Below are positions 9,109 to 16,290 of a DNA stretch of 64,000 nt, piece after piece. This DNA comes from Raineyella sp034933565. GTDB lineage: Bacteria; Actinomycetota; Actinomycetes; Propionibacteriales; Propionibacteriaceae. The translations under genes were made by a program, and so were the position numbers. Position 1 is the stretch's first letter; each line of letters begins with the position of its first letter. The stretch spans positions 36,179 through 100,178 of the forward strand of contig NZ_JAYFNG010000036.1 of NCBI RefSeq assembly GCF_034933565.1. Reading direction: 5' to 3'. Under the pieces are notes generated by a model, which was not told where the DNA came from, made no database searches, and saw only the letters and a program-made list of their open reading frames with translations.

Positions 9109-9293
9109 CCGGGTCTCCGTTTCCGTGTCTGTTTCCGAGGTGCTGCCAACGTACGGAGGACGCCCCGGCAGGCACCATCGGTACTTCCCCGGCGGTCACT
9201 GAAGGTATTCCCTATTGCCCGGTGACTTGGGTGATCGGGGACGATGGAGGCTGCGCCGACCGGAGGAGGCCCGGCCGACCGGAGGAGGCCCGG
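9109..9293. promoter_or_regulatory. Divergent region between iacA operon and sensor kinase
   Basis: Contains GGTACTTCCCC (9180-9190) and GGTATTCCCT (9204-9213), two similar blocks that read GGGGAAGTACC and AGGGAATACC toward iacA; a related block precedes the amidase. A 19-base tandem duplication at 9255-9292 carries the kinase ribosome site twice. Confidence 0.35.
9255..9292 (+). repeat. 19-bp tandem duplication of the kinase Shine-Dalgarno
   Basis: The unit GCCGACCGGAGGAGGCCCG occurs twice head to tail (9255-9273 and 9274-9292), immediately before ATG 9294. Each copy holds a strong GGAGGAGG ribosome site, so the mRNA offers two. Confidence 0.9.
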
Positions 9294-10769
9294 ATGTTCC
9301 CCAGCTGCGACGACTACGAGCAGATGGCGCTGCACACCAGGACCGGCATCCTGGTCCATGAGGCCGTCTCGAAGAACATCATCTGGGCGAACCCCTCGGC
9401 CTGCCGGATGTTCGGCTTCACCCTCGAGGAGCTGCGCCCGCTCAAGGCCCACCACATGAGTGGGCGGGAGAAGGAGTTCCGCCGCGAGATCGGCGTGGCC
9501 TGGCTCCAGGAGGCGGTCGACCACGGGAGCAGCCACCGACGCTGGAAGTACCGCAGCAAGGACGGCCGGGACTTCCTCACCGACGCGGTGGCCACCCTGG
9601 TCGACTTCCGGGACGGCCCGGCGGTGCTGGTGCAGTTCCGCAGCATCGACGCCGAGGTGGAGGTCGCCTCGGAGCTGGCCCGCACCACCGACTATCTGCA
9701 GCGGCTGATGGCGTACGCCTCGGCCGGGATCGTCCTGCTCGACGAGCAGAACCGGATCGTCGACATCTCCGACTTCGCCGCCCGGCTGTTCCACACCCCC
9801 GCCGCGGACCTGGTCGGGCGCCGGCTCTCCGAGATCGCCGTGCTCGACCCTCCGCTCGCCGACGCCGCACCGGCTGGCGGCACCGGATCCGGCGGCCCGG
9901 TGGAGTTCCGCCTCGAAGTGGCCGGTGCGGAGGGGCCGGTGTGGCTGTCGGGCCAGCTGGAGGACGTCGCCCACGACGGGATCGAGTCCCGCCTGCTGTC
10001 CCTGCGCGACATCACCGCCAAGGTCGAGTCGGAGCAGCGACACGCCTACCAGGAGGCCAACCTGCAGTACCTGAGCCGGTACAACGCGATGGGCGACATG
10101 GCGATGGTGATCGCCCACGAGCTGGGCCAGCCGCTCGCCGCCGCCGGCAACTTCCTCACCGGGATCAGGTCCCGGCTGACGGCCGACACCCTCGATCGCG
10201 ACGACGCCCGGTACGCCGTCGAGCGGGCCGAACGCCAGCTCGCCCGGGCGGCCCAGATCGTGGCGAGCGTGAAGCGCTACGTCCAGCGGATCGAGAGCAC
10301 CGCCGGGCGCCAGGACCTCAACGCGATCATCGCCGAGAGCCTCTACTTCGTCCGGCTGCGCGCCGCCGAACGGGGCGTGACGGTCGAGGAGGAGCTCTGC
10401 GGGGAGTCACTGCCGATCAACGGGGAGAGCGTGCTGATCGGCCAGGTGATCCTGAACTTCTGCCTCAACGCGATCGACGAGGTCTCCCGGCCGGAGAACA
10501 CCGACAAGCGCATCCGGGTGACCAGCCGCCGCGAGCAGGGCCGGGCCTGCTGCGCCGTCACCGACTGGGGCCGCGGGATGGCAGCCGTCACCGGCGACCG
10601 GCTGCTCTCCAGCGCGTTCTCCAACAAGGTCGACGGATCGGGGATCGGCCTGGTGCTCTCCGAACGGATCGTCGAGCGCCACGCCGGCACGGTCACCATC
10701 GAGCGTCAGCGCCCGTCCGGCACCGTCGTGACGATGCGCCTGCCGCTGGCGGAGGCCGACCGACGATAG
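9294..10769 (+). CDS. Cytoplasmic PAS sensor histidine kinase (FixL/HPK4-like)
   Basis: 491 residues with no membrane helix. PAS domain 1 (residues about 10-120, IIWANPSACRMFGF), PAS domain 2 (about 130-245, GIVLLDEQNRIVDIS), then the kinase core: phospho-His275 in VIAHELGQPLAAAGNF, N box NFCLNAIDEV, G boxes DWGRGM and DGSGIGLVLSERIV. The HELGQPL form and two PAS domains resemble FixL/TodS-like kinases that bind small ligands in PAS. The likely partner is the FixJ-like regulator at 2813; they flank the iac operon. Aromatic ligand sensing is inference. ATG 9294 chosen for the ribosome site; a longer frame extends to 9081. Confidence 0.9.
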   Translation: MFPSCDDYEQMALHTRTGILVHEAVSKNIIWANPSACRMFGFTLEELRPLKAHHMSGREKEFRREIGVAWLQEAVDHGSSHRRWKYRSKDGRDFLTDAVATLVDFRDGPAVLVQFRSIDAEVEVASELARTTDYLQRLMAYASAGIVLLDEQNRIVDISDFAARLFHTPAADLVGRRLSEIAVLDPPLADAAPAGGTGSGGPVEFRLEVAGAEGPVWLSGQLEDVAHDGIESRLLSLRDITAKVESEQRHAYQEANLQYLSRYNAMGDMAMVIAHELGQPLAAAGNFLTGIRSRLTADTLDRDDARYAVERAERQLARAAQIVASVKRYVQRIESTAGRQDLNAIIAESLYFVRLRAAERGVTVEEELCGESLPINGESVLIGQVILNFCLNAIDEVSRPENTDKRIRVTSRREQGRACCAVTDWGRGMAAVTGDRLLSSAFSNKVDGSGIGLVLSERIVERHAGTVTIERQRPSGTVVTMRLPLAEADRR

Positions 10770-10808
10770 CCCTCTACCCTGGAGGCACCACCTCCGGAGA
10801 GGACCACC

Positions 10809-11408
10809 ATGGACCCCCAGTCCCTGGCGCAGCGCGAACGCCACGCCCTGTGCGACCAGTTCCTCGAGGTCGATCCGCACCTTCCCACGCTCTGCGAGGG
10901 CTGGGTGGCGTACGACCTCGTCGCGCACCTGTGGGTCCGTGACACCGACCCGCTCGCCGGGCTCGGCATCGCCGTGCCCGCGCTCGGGTGGCTGCACGAC
11001 GCCCGGATCGCCCGGGCCCGGCGTCGCCACACGTACGACGACCTGGTCGCCCGGGTCCGTCAGGGCCCCCCGGCGCTGCTGCGCCCCGCCGACCGGATGA
11101 TCAACACGCTGGAATACCTGATCCACCACGAGGACCTGCGCCGCGGCGCGACGTACGACGTTCCGGAGCGGGAGCTGACCGCGGCCGACGACGCGGAGAT
11201 CGTGGCCCGGTTGGTCGGGCCGGCCCGGTTGACCCTGCGGTCGCGGCGGGTCCGTACGGTCCTGGTGGACGAGCGCAGCGGCCGGCAGGTCGTGGTGGGC
11301 AGCGGCCCCGGGCTGGTGACGGTCACCGGCCACCCCATCGAACTGGCGCTCTACGTCTTCGGCCGGGCCCGCGCCGCCCACCTCCGCGTCGAGCGGACCA
11401 CCGGGTGA
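10809..11408 (+). CDS. DinB/MDMPI-fold TIGR03085-like protein
   Basis: 199 residues of the mycothiol-dependent maleylpyruvate isomerase/DinB helical-bundle superfamily (LCEGWVAYDLVAHLWVRD near residue 30; YLIHHEDLRRG near residue 100 with the conserved His region). Proteins of this kind are common in actinobacteria, often metal-binding and of unknown function. ATG 10809 follows GAGAGGA. The gene stands alone and converges with the LacI gene. Confidence 0.8.
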   Translation: MDPQSLAQRERHALCDQFLEVDPHLPTLCEGWVAYDLVAHLWVRDTDPLAGLGIAVPALGWLHDARIARARRRHTYDDLVARVRQGPPALLRPADRMINTLEYLIHHEDLRRGATYDVPERELTAADDAEIVARLVGPARLTLRSRRVRTVLVDERSGRQVVVGSGPGLVTVTGHPIELALYVFGRARAAHLRVERTTG

Positions 11409-11431
11409 CGGCGGCACCGGTTGGCCCCGGC

Positions 11432-11458
11432 GAGGGTGGGTCCGGCGGCCCCACCCTC
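11432..11458. terminator. Hairpin between convergent genes
   Basis: Perfect 9-bp stem GAGGGTGGG/CCCACCCTC with a 9-base loop, placed exactly between the convergent stops at 11408 and 11457. No U-run, so it could be a weak bidirectional terminator. Confidence 0.5.
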
Positions 11459-12485
11459 ACCGCGCCGGGCCGGTGCTGGCCCGGACGACCAGCCGGGTCG
11501 GCACCAGGATGCGCTTGGTGACGCTGGTGTCCGGCTCGTCGAGTTGCTCGATCAGCGCCGAGACCAGTTCCCGACCGATGGTGACGAAGTCCTGGGCCAC
11601 CGTGGTCAGTGGTGGCCAGAGCCACTCCGCCATCAGGTCGTCGAAGCCGACCACCGACACGTCCTGCGGCACCCGCCGACCCGCCTCGTGGAGGGCGCGC
11701 AGCACCCCCTGGGCCATCTCGTCGTTCCCGCAGAAGATCGCCGTCACCGACGGGTCCGCCGCCAGCACCTGCCCGGCGGCGTATCCCGTCCGCGGCGTCC
11801 AGTCACCCCGCAGCACCGGCGGGACGGCCCGTCCGGCCGCCCCGAGGGCCGCCACCCACGCCTCCTCACGTGCGGTCGCCTGCACCGAGGTGGTCGGCCC
11901 CGCCACGTGGTGGACCGTCCGGTGCCCGAGACCGAGCAGGTGCTCGACGGCCTGGCGGGTCCCGCCCGCCTGGTCGGTGCCGACCGCGGTGTGGCTGTCC
12001 GCGTAGCGGAAGTCGCCCACCACGATCGGCATCCGGGGCGGCAGCTCCACCCGGGCCGGTGTCGGCGTCTCCAGCCGCAGCACCACCATGCCGTCGACCG
12101 ACTGGCCCAGCTTGGTGAACGCCTCGAGCAGGTCCTCGGCGCTGGTCGAGGGGGTGTCGATCAGCATCACCGCGTAGTCCTCGTCGCGCAGCGCCTCGAT
12201 CACCGCCTCGGTGATGTGCGCCTCACCGGTCCGGGACAACTGGTGACCGACCACGCCGATGGTGCGGAACGAGCCGTACCGCAGCGCCCGGGCGGCCCGG
12301 TTCGGCAGGTAGCCGAGCTGGCGCATCGCCGCCCGGACCCGCTCCGCCGTCGCCGGCCGGACCGACTGCTCGCCCCGGGCGACACGGGACACGGTCTGCG
12401 ACGACACCCCGGCGACCCGGGCGACGTCGGCCATCGACACCGTCCGTCCGGCGTCCACCCGGCGGCGGACGGACGCGCCGCTCAT
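11457..12485 (-). CDS. LacI-family repressor of galactose genes
   Basis: 342 residues: N-terminal LacI helix-turn-helix (MADVARVAGVSSQTVSRVAR, hinge LGYLPNRAARALR) and a periplasmic-binding-like sugar domain (IGVVGHQL, FCGNDEMAQGVLRALHE, VVGFDDLMAEW). The stop of galM overlaps the start by four bases. As last gene of the galactose operon it probably represses the operon and the divergent symporter through LacI-type palindromes at 16134-16229. Confidence 0.92.
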   Translation of the reverse strand: MSGASVRRRVDAGRTVSMADVARVAGVSSQTVSRVARGEQSVRPATAERVRAAMRQLGYLPNRAARALRYGSFRTIGVVGHQLSRTGEAHITEAVIEALRDEDYAVMLIDTPSTSAEDLLEAFTKLGQSVDGMVVLRLETPTPARVELPPRMPIVVGDFRYADSHTAVGTDQAGGTRQAVEHLLGLGHRTVHHVAGPTTSVQATAREEAWVAALGAAGRAVPPVLRGDWTPRTGYAAGQVLAADPSVTAIFCGNDEMAQGVLRALHEAGRRVPQDVSVVGFDDLMAEWLWPPLTTVAQDFVTIGRELVSALIEQLDEPDTSVTKRILVPTRLVVRASTGPAR

Positions 12486-13420
12486 GCCGGCGTCCCTCGG
12501 GACCCGCCTTCCAGGCGTAGCCCCCAGAACACGGTGTGCGTCGCACCGGGCTCGATCACCGCCAGGTCCTGGCGGCTGACGAACGCGTTCGCCGGGCAGG
12601 ACATCGGCTCGGTCGCCACCCCGGTGCGCCGGTAGCGGCCGGCCTCCTTGAAGTCACCGGTGCAGACCTGCCAGTACCCCAGCGGCCGCTCCATCCACGC
12701 GGCGGCCGTCGAGCCGTCCGGCGCGGTGAGCCGGGCCCACGACTTCCCGTCGCGGTAGGTGGCCGAGCCGTACCCGTCGTCCAGCCGGATGGCGCCCAGC
12801 ACCCGCGCGGTGGAGAAGTCCCGGTCCGCCGGCAGGGCCTCGGCCGCCACCGGCAGCAGCCGGTCGTCGGTGCGCAGCCAGCTGGCCGCGTCCACCTGCA
12901 GCCGGCACTCGTCGACGCTCGCGGTGCCCGGCGACAGCCACGGATGGAAGCCGACCCCGTACGGCGCCCGGCGCTCCCCGTCGTTGGTGGCCGACAGCCG
13001 CACCGTCAGCCCGTCGTCGGTGAGCCGGTAGTGCAGGTGCACGTCGAGGCGGAACGGGTAGCCCGGCACCGGGAGCAGATCCAGGGCGAGCTCGACGTGG
13101 CTGTCGGAGTGCCCCACCAGCCGCCAGGCGACACTGTGCACCAGCCCGTGGTTCGCCACGTGGCGGGCCGGTTCGGTGATCGGCAGCTGGTAGGTCCCGC
13201 CGTCGAACCGGTAGTGCCCGTCGGCCAGCCGGTTCGGCCACGGCAGCAGGATCGCGCCGTGCATCGAGGGAGGCAGCTCATCGGCACCGAACGGCACCAC
13301 CACGTCACGGTCACCGACCCGGTAGCACCGCAACGCCGCGCCGCGCTCGGTGATCACCGCCTCCTGGTCGCCGTGGGTGATGGTGAACTGGCGCCCGGTA
13401 GGGCTGGGGGAGAGGGTCAT
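12482..13420 (-). CDS. galM: Aldose 1-epimerase
   Basis: 312-residue galactose-mutarotase-like protein (RLADGHYRFDGGTYQLP, NHGLVHSVAWRL with catalytic His, GVGFHPWLSPG, ending with a conserved Glu before VTIRA-like segment). It interconverts alpha and beta anomers before galactokinase. In the same operon as galK and the nucleotidyltransferase; overlaps the LacI gene start. Confidence 0.9.
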   Translation of the reverse strand: MTLSPSPTGRQFTITHGDQEAVITERGAALRCYRVGDRDVVVPFGADELPPSMHGAILLPWPNRLADGHYRFDGGTYQLPITEPARHVANHGLVHSVAWRLVGHSDSHVELALDLLPVPGYPFRLDVHLHYRLTDDGLTVRLSATNDGERRAPYGVGFHPWLSPGTASVDECRLQVDAASWLRTDDRLLPVAAEALPADRDFSTARVLGAIRLDDGYGSATYRDGKSWARLTAPDGSTAAAWMERPLGYWQVCTGDFKEAGRYRRTGVATEPMSCPANAFVSRQDLAVIEPGATHTVFWGLRLEGGSRGTPA

Positions 13421-13434
13421 CTGGGCCTCCTGTC

Positions 13435-14814
13435 TCAGGCCAGGACGGTGCCGTCGGGGACGGTCCGTGGCTCGCCGGTGTCGGGGAGACGTACGTCACC
13501 GGTGGCGACGACGCCGGCGCCGAAGGTCCAGTCGCCCTCGACGGTGAGTCGGGTGGCCGTCCGCAGCGACGGTGCGCCGGCCGGGAAGTGCGCGTCGAAG
13601 TCGGCGATCCGCCGGTAGTGCGCCGGGTCCAGCCGGACCAGGCAGGCCTGCTCCGGCACCAGCCGCAGCCGGTAGTCCGCGCCCAGGTCGTACGCGTCGG
13701 AGCGCAGCAGCAACAGGTCGTCGGTCGTCTTGACCGGCAGGAACCGGGCCCGCTCGACCAGCACCGGCGCCGGGTCGTCGAAGAGTTCCACCGCCGCCCC
13801 CAGCGCGCACTCGATCTGGTACACCTCCGGCGAGGAGGGGTCGGTCGGGTCGACGTGCTTGCGGTTGCGGATCAGCGGCAGCCCCGGCACACCGCCCCGC
13901 GCGGCGAGCGCGTCGCGCAGCGCGACCAGGTCGAACCACAGGTTGTTGGTGTGGAAGTACGGGTGGCGGTGCTCGTCGGTGAACCAGCGCATGTCGTCCT
14001 CGGGCGTCTGCGCCGTGTCACGCAGGATCATCCGCCCGTCGGCCTTCCGCCGGCCGAGATGGCCGCCCTTGCGGTCCGCCGGGGTCCGCCGGCACACCTC
14101 CGGGGCGTACGGTGCCCCGCTCGCCGCGAACCAGCCGGCGATCCGCCCGTCGGGGGCGGCACCGAGATTGTCCGCGTTGGAGGTGTTGGCGTACCGGTAG
14201 CCGCGGGCGATCAGCTCGTCGAGCAGCCCGGTGCTGAGCAGAGCGACGTAGATGTCACCGTGGCCGGGCGGGCACCACTCCAGCGAGGGGTCCGCCGGCC
14301 AGTCCGCCGGCTCGAGTGAGTCGACCAGCAGCTTCGGTTCCCGGTGCTGCACGAAGTCCAGCGGCAGCCCCTCGTACGCCAGGTCCGGGTGGGCCGCCAG
14401 CGCCGCCAGCGAGTCGTCCCGGGTGCGGAAGCTGTCCATCAGCAGCAGCGGCAGGTCGACTCCGCTGGAGGCCCGGGTGTGGCGGATCTGGCCGGCGATG
14501 ATGTCGAGGAAGCTCAGGCCGTCGCGCACCGGCAGCAGCGACTTGGCCCGGTCCATCCCCATCGACGTGCCCAGGCCGCCGTTGAGCTTGATCATCACCG
14601 TACGGGCCAGCGCCTCGCGCTGCTGCTGGGGGGAGACCTCCACCTCGGCGATGTCGGTGACGTCGAGCACCGGCTCGATCGAGTCCTCCGGGATCAGCCC
14701 GGTCCGGCCCTCCTCGAGCTGGGCGTAGTAGTGCGCGAACACCTCGATGGCCAGGTCGGGCATGCCCGCCGCGCGCATCCGGTCGGTGGCGTGCCGGAGC
14801 CCGTCGGCGCTCAT
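13435..14814 (-). CDS. UTP--hexose-1-phosphate uridylyltransferase (UDPGP family)
   Basis: 459 residues of the eukaryote-like UDPGP family: nucleotide loop KLNGGLGTSMGMDRAKSL, HGDIYVAL, NADNLGA, and sugar-binding FHTNNLWF. The start is directly coupled to the galK stop (four-base overlap). In bifidobacteria and related actinobacteria an enzyme of this family replaces GalT by making UDP-galactose from galactose-1-phosphate and UTP. No galT or galE is present here, which favours that role; UDP-glucose formation is the alternative. Confidence 0.88.
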   Translation of the reverse strand: MSADGLRHATDRMRAAGMPDLAIEVFAHYYAQLEEGRTGLIPEDSIEPVLDVTDIAEVEVSPQQQREALARTVMIKLNGGLGTSMGMDRAKSLLPVRDGLSFLDIIAGQIRHTRASSGVDLPLLLMDSFRTRDDSLAALAAHPDLAYEGLPLDFVQHREPKLLVDSLEPADWPADPSLEWCPPGHGDIYVALLSTGLLDELIARGYRYANTSNADNLGAAPDGRIAGWFAASGAPYAPEVCRRTPADRKGGHLGRRKADGRMILRDTAQTPEDDMRWFTDEHRHPYFHTNNLWFDLVALRDALAARGGVPGLPLIRNRKHVDPTDPSSPEVYQIECALGAAVELFDDPAPVLVERARFLPVKTTDDLLLLRSDAYDLGADYRLRLVPEQACLVRLDPAHYRRIADFDAHFPAGAPSLRTATRLTVEGDWTFGAGVVATGDVRLPDTGEPRTVPDGTVLA

Positions 14815-16043
14815 CGGTCCGCCCGCCCACCGGCCGGGGCGGCCAGGGCCACCAGGAACTGCGGCGGGGTCCAGCCGTGCCCGGCGAACGCCGCGGTCAC
14901 CGCGGCGGCGATCGCATCCACCCGGTCGGCCGGGGCCAGGGCGATCGCCGAGCCGCCGAAGCCGCCGCCGGTCATCCGGGCGCCCAGCGCCCCGGCGGCG
15001 CGGGCGGTCTCCACCGCCACGTCCAGCTCCGCGCAGCTCACCTCGTAGTCGTCGCGCAGCGAGGTGTGGGACGCGTCGAGCACCGGGCCGAGCCCGTCGT
15101 ACCGACCGGCGCGGAGCAGCTCGACGAACCGGCCGACGCGGTCGATCTCGGTGACCACGTGGCGGACCCGGCGCTGCTCCACCGGGTCGGTCAGCCGCGC
15201 CAGCACGGCCTGCGGATCGGGCAGCTCGCGCAGCGTCGGGACCCCCTCGCGGGCGGCGACCGCCTCGCAGGTCGCCCGCCGGGCGCCGTACTGCCCGTCG
15301 TTCAGGGCATGCTCGGCGCGGGTGTCGATCACCAGCAGCGCCAGCCCGACCCGGCCCAGGTCGAACGGCACCTGCGTGACCGAGCCGTCCAGGGTGTCGA
15401 GCAGCAGGGCGTGGCCCTCCGTGGTGAGCAGGGCCGCGGCCTGGTCCATCCCGCCGGTGGGTGCCCCGACCACCTCGTTCTCGGCCCGTACGCAGGCGGC
15501 GCTCAGCCTCGCCCGGCCGGTCGTGTCACCGGCCAGGCCCAGGCCGAAGGTGTCGTCCAGGGCGAGCGCCATCGCGCACTCGATCGCGGCGGAGGAGGAC
15601 AGTCCGGCCCCCCACGGCACGCAGGACACGATGGCGACGTCGAAGCCACCCAGCTGCTCGCCCTGCTGACCCAGGCTCCAGGCCGGGCCGGCCGCGTAGC
15701 CCACCCAGGACGGGATGGCACCGCCGGGCCGGACGTCGTCGAGGGTGCCCTCCCAGCGCGCCGGGTCGGCGTCGGCCGAGACGAGCCGGACCACTCGGTC
15801 GTCGCGGCGGCGCAGCGCCACGTACGTGCGGTGCGGCAGCGCGATCGGCAGGCAGGTGCCGCCGTTGTAGTCGACGTGCTCACCGATCAGGTTGACCCGT
15901 CCGGGCGCCGCCCAGACCCCGTCGGGTGCGGCGCCGGTGTCGGGCTCCTGACCGTACGCCTCGCGGAAGAGGTCCCGGGCGCGTCGTACGCCCTCCTCGC
16001 CGGACCAGCTGGGGATGCCCGTCGTCATCGTCCCTGTCGTCAT
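14811..16043 (-). CDS. galK: Galactokinase
   Basis: 410-residue GHMP kinase: signature PGRVNLIGEHVDYNGG near residue 45, ATP loop WGAGLSSSAAIECA, and MTGGGFGGSAIAL near the C-terminus. Phosphorylates galactose at C1. ATG 16043 chosen for the AGGAGG nine bases upstream; further in-frame starts exist upstream and at residue 6. First gene of the galK-pyrophosphorylase-galM-lacI operon, divergent from the symporter. Confidence 0.93.
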   Translation of the reverse strand: MTTGTMTTGIPSWSGEEGVRRARDLFREAYGQEPDTGAAPDGVWAAPGRVNLIGEHVDYNGGTCLPIALPHRTYVALRRRDDRVVRLVSADADPARWEGTLDDVRPGGAIPSWVGYAAGPAWSLGQQGEQLGGFDVAIVSCVPWGAGLSSSAAIECAMALALDDTFGLGLAGDTTGRARLSAACVRAENEVVGAPTGGMDQAAALLTTEGHALLLDTLDGSVTQVPFDLGRVGLALLVIDTRAEHALNDGQYGARRATCEAVAAREGVPTLRELPDPQAVLARLTDPVEQRRVRHVVTEIDRVGRFVELLRAGRYDGLGPVLDASHTSLRDDYEVSCAELDVAVETARAAGALGARMTGGGFGGSAIALAPADRVDAIAAAVTAAFAGHGWTPPQFLVALAAPAGGRADR

Positions 16044-16133
16044 TGTCGTGTGCCTCCTGGAGCGGGGCGATCCTCGGTGCCCGGGGCGCTCCGAAACGGC
16101 GACCTGCGGGCGGCTGTGCCCCGTACTGCCGAC

Positions 16134-16151
16134 AATGGTGACGTAAACATC
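16134..16151. promoter_or_regulatory. LacI-type operator, copy 1
   Basis: AATGGTGACGTAAACATC. Its core fits the LacI-family form TGTTNACGTNAACA with the ACGT centre. It lies close to the galK start, 78 bases from copy 2. Confidence 0.55.
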
Positions 16152-16168
16152 TGCGCTGCGCAAGTCGG

Positions 16169-16184
16169 TTGACAGCGCTGTCGA
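16169..16184. promoter_or_regulatory. Perfect palindrome between the two LacI-type sites
   Basis: TTGACAGCGCTGTCGA, with GACAGCGCTGTC perfectly symmetric and a CG centre as in lac-type operators. A nearby half-site GTCAACAT (16190-16197) matches the arm of copy 2. Confidence 0.4.
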
Positions 16185-16211
16185 GATTTGTCAACATCGT
16201 TCCATTGCGAA

Positions 16212-16229
16212 AATGTTGACGTGAACATT
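16212..16229. promoter_or_regulatory. LacI-type operator, copy 2
   Basis: AATGTTGACGTGAACATT, an 18-bp palindrome with a single mismatch, upstream of the symporter gene. Probably bound by the LacI regulator encoded at 11457-12485. Confidence 0.65.
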
Positions 16230-16290
16230 CGGCGCCGGGGGAGTCTCCCGTCGAGTGTGGCGCCAAGCGTTCGAGAGGACATCAACGAGG

